This document shows, piece by piece, positions 47,471 to 60,194 of a stretch of DNA of 64,000 bases (position 1 is its first letter; the number at the start of each line of letters is the position of its first letter). The notes below the pieces were generated by a model. It saw nothing but the letters and a program-made list of their open reading frames with translations, did no database searches and was not told the origin of the DNA. The position numbers and the translations under genes were made by a program. The stretch covers positions 38,925,389 to 38,989,388 of the forward strand of contig CM034240.1 in the NCBI GenBank assembly GCA_019916065.1. Direction: 5' to 3'. This DNA is from Vitellaria paradoxa (Eukaryota > Streptophyta > Magnoliopsida > Ericales > Sapotaceae).

Positions 47471-47808
47471 GCAATAGAGGATGCGAAATTTATTTGGACC
47501 AACACATGAACGTGTCAAGTCATTTTGGAAATGACAGCTTCAGGGGAAGTTCCAATACGACGAGCATGCACTGTGAGCCTATGGATGGAGAAAGCATCGA
47601 CTCCACGAAAACGTTCTGATTCCCTCTCGTCTTATCCCTCCTCTTCTGCTTTCTCTCTCTAAAAAAAAAAAAAAAAGGCGCGCACTCTCTCTCTATATAA
47701 ACCCCAAAACAACCCCAGATTCTCTTTGTCTCTGCATTTACTACTTGCTTTTCAAAGCTTTCTCTTTTGAAGTTTGAGAATCAGAGTCCAGAAGGAGAAC
47801 TCTGAGAA
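47471..47808 (+). promoter_or_regulatory. DXR core promoter and 5' leader
   Basis: A TATA box TATATAA is at 47694-47700, within a pyrimidine-rich context (CT-rich 47620-47695 with an A16 interruption), typical of plant promoters. Transcription would start about 30 bases downstream, near 47730, giving a leader of roughly 80 nt with no upstream ATG in the part I can read. The start codon context GAGAAATGGCC is favourable (A at -3, G at +4). Confidence 0.65.
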
Positions 47809-50800
47809 ATGGCCCTGAATCTTCTTTCCCCGGCTGAAATCAAGACGATTTCGTTCTTGGACACCTCCAAATCCAACCATCATCATCTTCTCAAGCTTCA
47901 AGGTTTCTCTTTCTCCATGCTTTTCCCTTTCCAGATTCTATTTTTGTGGGGTTGCATTTTGAGCTACTGTGCTTTTCTGCTGAACAGCTCCGCCTTTTTT
48001 GCTGTTGACATGGCGTTTGGATGCCCAAATTTTTTCAACAAAACTTTAAAAGTTGAACTTTCTCCTCTCAAATTTTACCACGTGTCAATTTTTATGTAAA
48101 ATCAACACCAATTTTTTATTTTTATTTTTTATTTTTTGAACTTTTTGTAAACACCAAAGACCCTAGTTCAACCCTCAGAAAAATATGTTTCTGTGTCGAA
48201 TAAACACTGAATTAATTCGAGTTAGGGTACTGATAGCTACAAATTTGCTTGTCTTCTAGTTAGTTTAGGTTGCATGTAATTAAAGGCATCAACTTTGTGC
48301 AAAAGAAATAGAAAAGCTTAGCCCAAATTACGAATTTATTCCAATCAACCCTTTTCCTTCTTTGTTGATAATTCACTTCAACGCGGTGCTTTGGACTCCA
48401 GGATTCTAGAGTTGACTTGTGATGAGCTGAATTTCTATCCAATTTATTCATAATGATTGTATCTGATTCCTTATTTTTCTTCCCTGCATGATTGGATTTT
48501 AGGAGCTCTGAAGAGAAACTGGAAAGTCTTTATGTTTGTTTGCCTTTTAATAATTTAAGTGTTTCTCAGATTAGATAAGGTTTTGTGAAGCAGGAATTTA
48601 TAAATTTGGATTGTTTGGTAATTAGTTTATTAGTGGTGGGTTAGTAGGATGATTTGTTGTCTTTTGTTTGTTTATTATTTGATTGTTTGTATTTCTGGCC
48701 TGGAAGTTCTGGTGTTCAACTTTGCTACTTGTGGTTCTCCCAGGTGGGTTTACATTGAAGAGGAATTATGGAGCAACATTTGGAAAGAGAATTCATTGTT
48801 CAGCACAGCAGCCTCCTCCAGCTTGGCCTGGTCGGGCTGTTGTTGAGCCGGATCGTAAGACTTGGGATGGCCCAAAACCTATTTCGATTGTAGGATCCAC
48901 TGGTTCCATTGGAACTCAGGTGATAGATTTCTCCTCTTACATAATAATTAAGGGAAAATGAGTCATTCCCCTTTTAACTTGGTTTATTTTTGTTGAAGGA
49001 ATGGACTGATGAAACAAACTCATAGAAGTTTTCTACTTTCAACAATCCTTTCTCTGCATATAATGTATTTTGGTTGAATTTTGTGCTTTTCTAAAATTGA
49101 TTATTTCTGCTTAAATATATAAATACTGAATGAAAAGAGATGACCCAATTTCATTCCTATTATCCTTGCCATTTTTCTGGGTTCATCTTAATCACAACAA
49201 AAAAATCTTTCTTCTACTTTCTGTTTAGACAAGTATTGCACATGTCTGCTTTGTTTTTGACATTCTTCAATTGCTGACATTCATAAGTTGGTGCTTTACA
49301 GACATTGGACATTGTTGCTGAGAACCCAGATAAGTTCAGTGTTGTGGCACTGGCTGCGGGTTCAAACGTGACCCTTCTCGCTGATCAGGTGACTGACCCA
49401 TTAGTTTCTAGTGTTTTGAAGTACTTTAAAGTATTTACACTGTCAAATTGTCAAACTCTTGTATTAGAACTTCTCTCTCTCATGGGAAAAAACATGATCA
49501 AATAAACATTATTTTGGTACTTCTTCTATTGGAGTTGCTAAATCTTGATCCAAGTTCAAACTAACTGAAAAGCTCATCCAACCATATTAAAGGGCAAGTA
49601 TTGCTTTAAGAATCATTCAATTAGGTTCCTTTTTAATGGTTTTTTTTTTTTTTTTTTTTTAAAGATTAATACTATCTCATGGAAAAATTCTAAATGCTAT
49701 CTGGCATTGCATGTGTCTTCGTTATTAAATTTCTGAAGTGCACGTGTATAAATGGAAGAAAAATGTGGAAGTCCAAACAAAGTAGATTAGAGAGTTATAA
49801 GAGATTGGGTGTGTTATTCAATAGCCTGTTCTTAGTAGGTGGTGTTTTCTTCTATTTCTAATTTTTAAATATTATTATTCCATATCATTGAGAAGCAATC
49901 TCTTGAAGCTAGATTATCATGATGCAGCAATGTGTTCCATGTGTGCCAATCCATCACAGAACGCACTCCCATTTTTTTTTTAATCACCATGGATGTTGTT
50001 GATAAAAAATTTCATAATGCAGGTCAAGACGTTCAAACCACAGTTAGTTTCTGTTAGGAATGAATCACTGGTTGATGAACTCAAAGAGGCTTTATCTGAT
50101 GTTGAACACAAGCCTGAAATTATTCCTGGAGAGCAGGGTATAATTGAGGTTAGCCACCTTATAGTTTCCCAACTCCTAACTTTTTTGTTTTGCCGATGCA
50201 AGCTGTTTTCATTACTAAATGGATATTGCACAAAATCCAATTTCAGGTTGCTCGCCACCCAGATGCTGTTACTGTAGTCACAGGAATAGTAGGTTGCGCA
50301 GGTTTGAAGGTACATTCTTAAATCTTTTTTGCTTCAAATTTTTTTCCTCTATCTTCGAAGTTAGATGATTTTAGCTAGAACATTAAAGAGCTTATCTCTA
50401 ATCATAATAAAGAGATATTCTGGTTTTTGTTTCATTATTTTGAAATGGATCATCTAATTGATGTCCAGAGAGAAACATGGCAAATGGATTTTATACACAC
50501 ACGTATAGCTGGTATCTCTTTATATCATGCATTCAAGTACATGTGTCTGGATGTGTAATGTTCCTTAGAGGCTGATGATATTTTATTGTTCTTATTTGCA
50601 TCTTATTTTCTGACCCAACAAGCATTTTTGTCCAATTACTTGTTGTCAATATATGCATCCATTTTCTCCAACTGCGAATCACATAGTTCTTCTTTAGCTA
50701 GGATTTAATAATCTAGGAAGATTAACAAGTTTTAACTTGGATTTCCAAATTCAAATTTTGCTTAATGCAAATTTATTTGAATTTAAGTTAGTGGCAAATG

Positions 50801-53800
50801 ACATTTTTTCTTACGGATGAAGACCAATCGAAATGTTTTGGGAGATCTTCTGTCTTGTATGGAGATCGTGCAAACTTTTAGGTATATTTATGGCTATTCT
50901 TACGATTATGTGACATACTATTTTCTTTGATAGTTTTTTTGGTATGCAAAGAAATTTGTCACTTCTAGAGCGATCCAACAAGTATCATAACTCCTTAGGT
51001 TAGAAAAATAATACAACTTTTTAAAGAGACTAAGGAAGGGTGTTTGCCTTGATTGGGACTCAAGAGTTTCTAGATCAAGCTGCCAGACTGGCAAATTTTA
51101 GAAATGGAATGCAGTGCACAACTGTCGTGAACCAAAGAATGTTAAGGAAATATAATAATAAAAAAATATCAGTATAAAAACTCAATATACAAGCAAAGCG
51201 TGCTGGATACACAGGAATCCTTATTAGAAGCCAACAAAAGAGTAGGTTGTTACTATATTAATTTTGCTTGCCTTCACTAGAACATCTTCACTAAATGAAC
51301 TCGAGAGTTGTTTATTTGTTTGCTAACATATTTGTGTATGTACCATTCATGTTTCTTGAACGATAATTTTCTAATAAATCCAGACAAATTCCTTTCTAAG
51401 AATTGGAACCTCTTCTACTCTATTAGCCTACAGTGGCTGCAATTGAAGCTGGAAAAGACATTGCCTTGGCCAATAAAGAGACCTTAATTGCTGGTGGTCC
51501 TTTTGTCCTACCTCTTGCACACAAGCATAAAGTAAAGATTCTTCCAGCTGATTCAGAGCATTCTGCAATATTCCAGGTAAGAAAAAACAGAGACTGATAA
51601 GCAAATTCATTATAAGGGTTTTGAATAAAAAAACAGGGAGCTCTTTTGCCTTTATTTAATGGTTCATGTGAGGCTGTTATGTGAATTCCAATACATATCA
51701 CAAGTAAAACACTTTTTGGCCTTTGCATGAGTATTCTATTATTTTGTGGCTTCAATTTAGTGCCTGCACATTACTAGGCTTAAAAGAGATGTCCTTGCTT
51801 ACAGTGTATTCAAGGCTTGCCAGAGGGTGCTCTTAGGCGCATTATTTTGACTGCATCAGGCGGGGCTTTCAGGTGTGTCATCTTAATTTCAGACACAAAT
51901 TTCTTGATTCTATTTAAAACATCGAGAGTATGACTCATTTTTTATTGTACGGCCAGATCACCTTCTTGCAACACCCTCGTGAATAATGGCAAAACTCACA
52001 AATGAACACAAGAAATTCATACACAATAGAAAAACACAAGATTTAGGTGGTATGATAATTTGTCTATGTCCACGAATACAGTAAAATTTGGTATTCAATA
52101 TATGAAATCTCAACTATGGAGCAAGGAATTACAAGGGATAGATGAGAGAACCTTAAAAAATACATAGACAACTCTATCACTTTGTTCTTAACTTTTCTCT
52201 CAACCCTATAATTTGAAAACTCTAATCTGAACTTAGCCCTAATGTACAATACGTCCTAAAATATATAGGAACAAAAAACCTAATCAAAACTGGACTATGA
52301 AACCTGCCTGGAACAGAACTGATGATGTCGCTCGTTGGGACGAGGTTCTGATTGAGGTTCCCAGCAAGCTCCTTTCAACCATGCATTGCGACCATCTAGC
52401 GAGCTTTCCTTTTACCTATACACCTCTTTGCTTTTGCCAGCGACTCCCCATAAGTTGTTAAACGGGCAGTTCTTTACTGTGAGGTTAAACCTTGCAACCC
52501 TCAACTTTCTATGCATTCCCGCGAGTCAAAATGAACCACGTAGAAGTGCAATTGAAAGATACAATTATGTAGCATGTTGCAAATATTTTGGCACCAGTTA
52601 AATTCTAGGTACTTAATTTTTCTATTTCTAGTGAACTCAACATTGTAATTCATTTTTCAATTTTGCTTTTAGTTAGTCTTTCTCTTCCTCGAATCTGCGA
52701 TAACGATTAAAACTTTATTAGAAACTGAGACTTGCTTGTGTTCCTGATGTAACTTGCCCTTTGGGAGTTTGATTTCATGTACTTTAATTGGGATTAGAGA
52801 TGTAGTTTACTATTTTTGACCAAGTTGATCAGAGTCTTATATTTGATTTGCAGCATTGGAAGTTCATACTGGATTTTATATCCCCAGAATAGGGGTTAAG
52901 TAATACCATCTGCCCCCCCACATTTCTTCCTACCAAATTCTAAAGATTCAAAATTATTTTTCTATCACATCACATCTCATGTTAAATCAAATCTTTTATC
53001 TCACTTTATATCCTCCCAACCGAGCTCCAAAAAACTAATCACATATAAAAAAATTAATCCCATATTAAATATAATCCTATATTATCCATGATATTACTTA
53101 TACTCCATCCAATCTCTCTAATTAAACATCCTTAGAAACGATGCATTTGGCATTGAATACTTGGCGTGATGCCTTCATGGGTTCAGTCATTCCTTTTGTT
53201 TGTTTTCGTTATTTGTATACAAGAAACCCAATCAAAATTGGACTCAAAAATGTGCTTGGAATAGAACTAGTCACATCGCTTGCTGGGACAAAGTTCCTAG
53301 TGAGCTCCTTTCAGGAATGCACTGCTCCGTGTTTTTCCCAAGGAGCACCCAGTGACCATCCAATGAGCTTCTCTTTCACTTGTACTCCTCTATGCTTTTG
53401 CCAGCGACTCCAAGCGAGTTGCTGAATGGCCGGTTCCGTGCTGCAGGGTCTACTCCTATGTGTTTCCTTGAGTCAAAATGAGTCACAACTCTAACATTAT
53501 TTTTGCAAAGTCCATGAGAAAGATGCGATTATAAAGCATGTTACAAATATTTTAGCACTGGTTAAGTTCTAGTACTTAAGTTTTCTAGTGAACGCAACAT
53601 TCTAATTCATTTTTCAATTTTGCTTTTAGTTAATCTCTCTCTTCCCTGACTGCCCAATAATGATTAAAACTTTATTAGAAACTGAGACTTGTGTTCCTGA
53701 TGTAACTTGCCCTGTAAGAGTTTGATTTCATGTGCTTTAATTATGGATCAATTTTTTTTGAAATCCATATCTAACCATTTATTCTTTTCTTTACCGACAG

Positions 53801-56414
53801 GGATTTGCCTGTTGATAAATTGAAAGAAGTTAAAGTGGCTGATGCTTTGAAGCATCCCAACTGGAATATGGGGAAAAAGATTACTGTTGACTCTGCTACT
53901 CTCTTTAATAAGGTTTTGACCTTAGTTAACCATATCTTTTGTTCCAAGTACCACTGCTTTTCTCCTTAATCTTTATTTATTTATTTATTTATTTATTTTG
54001 TTTTTAATGAAACATTGGCTGTAAAGTTCTAATTTCTGAAATTGCAGTCTCTGTTAAACACTGCAAGTATTCTTGTTTCAGTGTATAACAAATGCTTCAT
54101 CTGGACAGGGTCTTGAAGTTATTGAAGCCCACTATCTTTTTGGGGCTGAATATGATGATATTGAAATTGTTATTCATCCCCAGTCTATCATCCACTCAAT
54201 GATTGAAACACAGGTTTTGTTCATCTGTCATTTTACTTTCTATATTCCTGTACAATGCTTATGTTTGTTTATCAACTTCTTTGCTTCATTTGTTGACCTA
54301 CCATGTTCTCTGAGTCTGACAGCATGGAATCTCTGTGTGTGCATGCATATTTTTTTTTCCTGCCCAGGATTCATCAGTACTGGCTCAATTGGGGTGGCCA
54401 GATATGCGCTTGCCAATCCTCTACACGTTATCTTGGCCTGACAGGATTTACTGCTCGGAGATCACTTGGCCCCGCCTTGATCTTTGCAAGTAAATATCTC
54501 CTAATGTTAGAAATCTTGATCTAAAAGGCTTTAAATTTATATTATTTTATACGTTACTTCATGAAGGTAAACTTTGAATTTTAGATCAGATGATTTATGA
54601 GGTGACCAAGATCAATCTACTCGCCATTATGCTATTGTTTTCATATACACAACGTTGTGGTCGCATTTCATACGAAAAATCTTTATTTGGTGTTCCCTCT
54701 TTTTATCACAAGCTTACTGAGTCTTATCACCCTGTGCATTTCCCTATCAAAATACGCTATTTACTGCATAGTAGATGAGGAACATATTCAATCTGTTGCC
54801 ATTATATCTTGGAGAATGTATCGAAATCATCAATATTCTGCATTTGGTTTTGCTCGCTTTTAACCTGATAAGCAAGTTGTTGCAAGTTCAGTTTTATGCT
54901 TCAGCTCATAGTCAATGCTTTTATCTCTCTCTACATGGACCAACAATCATTAATCAGTCATTTGTAGAACAATGAATGAATTATAACCCTGTAACGAACA
55001 TCTCCTTTCCCACGAAGTCTTGATTCAATTATATGAACTAATATTCTATTGTGTACGTATATTAGAACATGCACCAGGAACATGTGAGATGAGATTCATA
55101 AGACTTATAAATTCATCTTCAATATCACATTTATGTTGGAACGTTTGAAATGGATGATGCAGGCTTGGGTCACTGACATTTAAAGCTCCTGATAACACGA
55201 AATACCCATCCATGGAACTAGCATATGCTGCTGGACGGGCTGGAGGCACCATGACAGGAGTTCTTAGTGCAGCAAATGAGAAAGCCGTGGAGCTGTTCAT
55301 TGATGAAAAGTAAGTAATTCGCTTTTCGCTGCCAAATTCTACTTTTATCATGTGATTATCACCTAATTGGATTTTTTTCGTTACTGTTGCCACTAAAAAA
55401 ATCCTATTTTTATCATCTGGTTATCACCTAGTTGGATTTTTTGTTGGTCAGACTGTTTAATTTTACAAATAGTTGTAGCAACACCTTCACTCCAATGTTA
55501 CTATGGCTCTCTACATCGGCTTCTTTGAAGTAGATATTGTGGTTCTTTACATTTGGAGAGCTGATCTTTTATATAAAAAAGATGCTGTACTACTAGAACT
55601 TTTTTTTTTTTTTTTTTTAACTTTTTTTCGCCCAGAATTTTATACCAGAATGGTGTGGCATAATATTTTGGGCTAATCATTTTGAAAGAAACAATCACCT
55701 TCATGTACTAATGTCGCTGCCATGCCATTCTTGTCCCATTTTCTGTTAAAAAAATTTTAGTAGAAGAGCTTTTCCCTTCTCTGAAATAGAGAGTGAGTAG
55801 AGATGTTGATGTGGGCTTATTTTTCACTCTTCTCGCTCCCTCTCTCTCCCTATTTTAGAGAAAAGAAGAGGTTTAAAGAAGCTGACGCAGATGCACTAAT
55901 ATTTTCAAGGATTGGGGTTCCTTTTGTTGGCGTTGCTAAGATTGTTCCTAGTTCTGAATTTCCATTATTCTTGAAAGAATAACTGTCATAATAAACGTGT
56001 AATAATTGAGAAATTGCTTTGGATGAATCTTTGTGACTACCCAATGTACTTCCCTTTAATTCTCTGTTAGCACTGATCAAAAGAAAGAAACTATAGTGTG
56101 GAAACTAATATATAGACATAACCCATTGAGTTGTTTACAACGACTTGTTCAATTGTACATATATATATATATATATATATGACTACAAGTCGAGTTCATT
56201 CATGTTCTTGTCTCGGTAGTTCAAGAGTTGTGTTTTTGTTTTCAGGATTAGCTATCTTGATATCTTCAGAGTCGTGGAATTAACATGTGAGAAGCATCAA
56301 GCAGAGTTGGTGAGCACACCTTCTCTTGAAGAAATTGTACATTATGACTCATGGGCTAGGAAATATGCGGCCAGCTTACAACCCACATCTGGTTTGAGTC
56401 CAGTTCTAGTATGA
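47809..56414 (+). CDS. DXR: 1-deoxy-D-xylulose 5-phosphate reductoisomerase, plastid precursor, intact
   Basis: DXR converts DXP to 2-C-methyl-D-erythritol 4-phosphate with NADPH, the first committed step of the plastid MEP pathway to isoprenoids. Exons: 47809-47902, 48744-48919, 49302-49388, 50023-50148, 50247-50309, 51427-51576, 51805-51872, 53801-53912, 54109-54213, 54368-54489, 55163-55309, 56246-56414. They total 1419 nt, 472 aa plus stop; all introns are GT-AG and in phase. Residues 1-49 are a Ser/Lys/His-rich plastid transit peptide ([12 protein letters not shown]). The conserved cleavage region HCSAQ and proline-rich [10 protein letters not shown] follow. The NADPH-binding GSTGSIG is at 82-88. 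The metal/substrate motif [12 protein letters not shown] gives D224 and E226, the third ligand is E295 in [13 protein letters not shown], and the flexible-loop region is near 273-281. The C-terminus reads [19 protein letters not shown]. Length, exon pattern and all catalytic residues match plant DXR. Intron 7 (1.9 kb) contains repeats. Confidence 0.98.
51950..53745. repeat. Direct repeat pair and retroelement-like DNA in DXR intron 7
   Basis: 52266-52790 and 53216-53742 are collinear. Both have 'aatcaaaa.tggact', 'tttgcttttgccagcgactcc' and 'agtcaaaatga', and end 'ttgatttcatgtrctttaatt'. About 425 bp separates them (52790-53215), including another AT-rich, MITE-like stretch with 'gtaataccat' and 'atattacttatac' in inverted order. 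51960-52265 resembles plant LTR or SINE sequence ('aatagaaaaacacaagattt', 'ttgtctatgtccacga'). No coding frames. The splice sites on either side of the intron are intact. Confidence 0.6.
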
Positions 56415-57894
56415 GTTTTTTTTTTTTTTTTTCCACCTTCATTCAGTATTGACAATGTCGATAATTTTGAAATAAAAAATTTTTTATATAATTGAGCTTC
56501 TCTAATTGGTGTTGACAGTGTCTCTTTTTGACCATCTTTGTGGTGTGTTTGAATATCTCCAATTCAAAGATGTTAAATGTCAAAGGGCCCGCCCAAGGAA
56601 AGGTTCCTGGTGGGTTTTAACTTAAAAAAATTGGTTTAACCAAATGGGCCTAAGAGAGATGGGCCACTAAGGCCTGGATGGTTGATGAGAAATTCTTGGA
56701 TGCAACGGGGGTACCCCTTGGATTTTTAACTTTAGGAATTAAGTTGCATTTTCAGCCTTTGGATTCATATTAAGTTCATCTAATGGATAAAAATGTTTTG
56801 TTTTGACCGTTGGATGAACTTTCGTAAAGTTCCAAAAATTGAAAATACTCTTAAAATTATATTTTAATTTCAATGGATCAGAGTCAAATATGTCTTGATT
56901 TGGGATGGCTCAAAAAAATTCAAATTGATATTTGAAAATATAAAATTGATATTTGAAAATATAGACTATCTTAGGACACACTAAGTATACATGTGTTTAG
57001 ACGAAGAGGTGTAACGATCTTTCCCTAATTTGGGTAGCTAAACGATCGTTGGAAGGCTTGAGAGAAGCCATGAGGGAATATTTAAGACCTATCTAAACCA
57101 GAAATTTAGGTGGCATTTAGTTTGTTTTTTTATTTTGAACTCATTTATCATTTTATACTTTTAAAAATAAAAAAAATAACTCAAAACACATTCACTCACT
57201 TGTGTTTTTAAAATTTGTATTAGAAAACAGAAAATGAATTTACACATAAATTGTAAAATAATAAAAAGTCGTTTTGAGTATTTTTAATCTAAAATAAAAA
57301 AAATATAATATTTTTTATTTTCTTGTTTTGAGATTTTTATAACATAAAATATTTAAAATTAAAAACAAAAAATAAAAAATAAAAAAGTAAATTAAATACC
57401 ATCTTAGATACTCGCTCTCAAACAAGAAGCCTTGAGTCCTTACTCAACTCTTGGTACATTAAGGAAAGCAAGCTACAAACTAAAGGAAGGAGAGAGATAT
57501 ATTCTAGCCTACATTGGACGACCCAACCCCTTTTTTTCCAGGGAGATCAGGGGTTGGTCCATTTTACGTGCCTTTACCATAAAACATATATATATATATA
57601 TATATATATATTCCTTTTAAGCATTTGATTTCTCTTGGTCTTTTTTGATAGAACAAAAGTTCATTTTTGTTTAATCTAAATTTGACATTAATGTGGCGAT
57701 ATTAGTTTGTTGAAGCCTAGGGTTCGAGTCACATTCATGCTCAATCCCCTTTTTCCAAATAATTCTAAATGATGTTTCCTACTGTTAAAAAAAAAAAAAA
57801 AAAATTGGCTTTCGTTCGTAAGATTCATTTGTGGAAATAGTTTCATCATTTTTCGTTTGTAAAAGTTTTGATTTTATGAAGGTATAACAATAAA
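56415..57894. other. DXR 3' flank and intergenic DNA
   Basis: A possible polyadenylation signal AATAAA lies at 56471-56476. After that there is no gene: AT-rich DNA with 'gggcc' motifs near 56585-56670, (AT)n at 57586-57611 and A17 at 57787-57804. Confidence 0.5.
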
Positions 57895-58035
57895 TTTCGA
57901 GTGTGTTTGGAGTGATAAAAAGAGATAAGTTGTGAATTCGTAATTTATGTAGTGAGATAAAAAATGATAAATTTTTAGAATTTTTAAAATTTTTTTAAAA
58001 ATTTTCAGAGTTTTACAGCAAACTAAATAGAGCCT
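57895..58035 (-). repeat. Dispersed repeat, inverted copy of the block at 41096-41230
   Basis: The minus strand reads GGCTCTATTTAGTTTGCTGT and continues like 41096-41230 through the 'gaattacgaattcat' and 'tcactccaaa' portions. Related copies on the + strand lie at 40265-40395 and, more diverged, at 58655-58785. These look like copies of one AT-rich non-autonomous element. Confidence 0.6.
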
Positions 58036-58316
58036 TAATATCAAAATTTGAATCATAGTATACCATTTTATTTAATTATTTTTTAAATTTCAAATATTAA
58101 GCGCTACAACACTGGCAAAATTGTACAATTTATTAGTTTTTTTTTTTCTATTTTAGTGAAATTGTTATTCGCTATAATTTTGTTATATTAGGTTAATTTA
58201 TAGACGTTAAATTTATTACAAAAAGTTCCAATTTCTTAAATATGTTATATACTTTTGTGAAATAAAATAATTTTAATAAATATAAGTACTTTGCAAAGCA
58301 CGGATTTTACTTTTGG

Positions 58317-58318
<2 letters not shown>

Positions 58319-58362
<44 letters not shown>
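58319..58362. repeat. (AT)n microsatellite
   Basis: An almost uninterrupted AT run of about 44 bases with one G change. It is the longest of about a dozen AT/TA microsatellites in the window; others are at 42469-42499, 56157-56180, 57586-57611 and 60164-60190. Confidence 0.9.
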
Positions 58363-58987
58363 GGTTTAAGGCGGATCCAACCTTGAGAACAAACACTAGG
58401 CGTAGGGCAAACATTCCATCTGTCATCTTTATCATTAGACAGCTAGCATTGATCTTTCTCAGTTTGGGCTTCTCTTGGAAGAATGGTTACATAGGTAATG
58501 AGAAGGAAGCAGCTCAAAGACAGCTCCGTTCTCTTTCCTTTTTCTTTTTCTTTTTCTTTTCATCTTTGCCCGCCAATTTTGCCCTTTCGTAAGCGTTGAG
58601 TTGGTAGCATCCTAATTGGTGCTAGCTGATTGGGATTGGAGTTGGCGTTCAAGGGTGCATTTAGTTCGTTAAAAGTCATTGAAAAATTTTATAAATATTT
58701 AAAAGTTATTCACTTTTTATTTCACTGTATGAATTATAAACTCATAAATTATTTTATTTTATTTTATTTATCACTTCAAACTTATCATAAATAAGAGGGG
58801 GAGAGAGAGAGAGCATGTGGAGGTACATGGAGTTGGTCTGCCAATTTGATAGAAAGAGATAAGAGTGGGGTTCTTGTGAACATGCCTAAAGCTTATTCAT
58901 TGAGGAATCCCACCCCATCCACTATTTTGTACAACGCACACGCACATGTACAATCGCGCTGAGGTTGGATGATCACCAGGATTATTT

Positions 58988-59428
58988 ACCGAGTCCGTCT
59001 GGTATAATAAAAAAAATTTTGAAAAACACAAATTTTTTTAAAAATTTTTAAAAATTTTTAACATATTTTATATTTTTCGTATTTTATGAAATTTTTATAA
59101 ATTTATATTTATTTACATATTTCAACAAATTTTTTCAAATTCTAATAACATTTCACCGACCTCAATCACTTTTCTATAAGTTTTAAAAACTTTTTAACCA
59201 CTTTTAATAAATTCTGATATAAAACAATTCCGACAAAACTAAAAAAATCATTCGGATGGTTTCTCTCTCCAAAAAATTGACGTAAAAGTTAAAAAAATTT
59301 CACTATTCGTATTTGAAAAAAGTAACGAATAAAGTGATTTAGTAGTTGCGCACCAAACGTAAAAAAGTTTCCCAAATTATATTTTTTGTTTTTTTTTGTT
59401 ATCTTTCGCTGTACCAAATGGGCCCTTA
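58988..59428. mobile_element. MITE-like element with GGCCC-type ends
   Basis: Left GAGTCCGTCTGGTA and, reversed from the right end, GGGCCCATTTGGTA are 9 of 14 alike. The inside is AT-rich with fold-back runs of 'aaattttta'. A TTA next to each end would fit a 3-bp target duplication, but the ends are too decayed to be sure. Confidence 0.4.
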
Positions 59429-60160
59429 AATTAACTTGGATGAATTATACTTAAATTCATATTTATTTATTTTTGTACACCTAAGATTTTGGATGACGAG
59501 ATTTTAAAATTAAAATACAATTTTAGTAGTTGAAATTGTACCAATAAAAATATTTTAACATTGACCATTTAATGAACTTTCATAAAAATTTAAAGATTTA
59601 AATATAATTTCAACTCTCAAAATTGTATCACTACTTCAAGAACATCTAATCTCCTAGATTTTACATGGTCAGAAATAAATAGATAGATATGATGTGATTT
59701 TGCTTCAATAAGTAACGCTCCTACTATTAGATTTTTCTTCAATATGTAACTTCAATTAACCACATAAAATAATTAGAACATCCTCAGAACAAAATACCAA
59801 CAGAAATATTATGCTATGCATATAAAATAAAAACGTGTAGATTAAATTTTTTTTATTTCAAATGGAATTATATATATGTTTCTTTTAATATATATAACAA
59901 ATTAGAAAAAAATATTTAAATTTTGAAAAAGGTGGTCTATAAATTAAATTTTTTAACCTCAAAAATATATGTATTAGTGGTATTTTCTTCTATTGATTAT
60001 AGTTTAAAAAAATTTTTGACCCAAAAAATTTTGTATACTAGTGGTGTTTTTTATACTGAGATTTATCATTTTTTTAAATTTTAGCGGCGCCAAAGTAGAA
60101 CATAAATTTTTTTGAGTTAAATTTTTTATGTTATGGTCCGTTTAATAAAATACCATTAAT

Positions 60161-60194
<34 letters not shown>

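Noticed and set aside
54073..54441. Single-exon reading through DXR exons 9 and 10
   Set aside because: The frame runs through an intron with clean GT-AG sites; the spliced reading gives the conserved DXR protein.
58383..58592. Frame at 58383-58592 as a small membrane protein
   Set aside because: It has a hydrophobic middle but no conserved motif, and it ends in a T/C simple repeat; probably chance.
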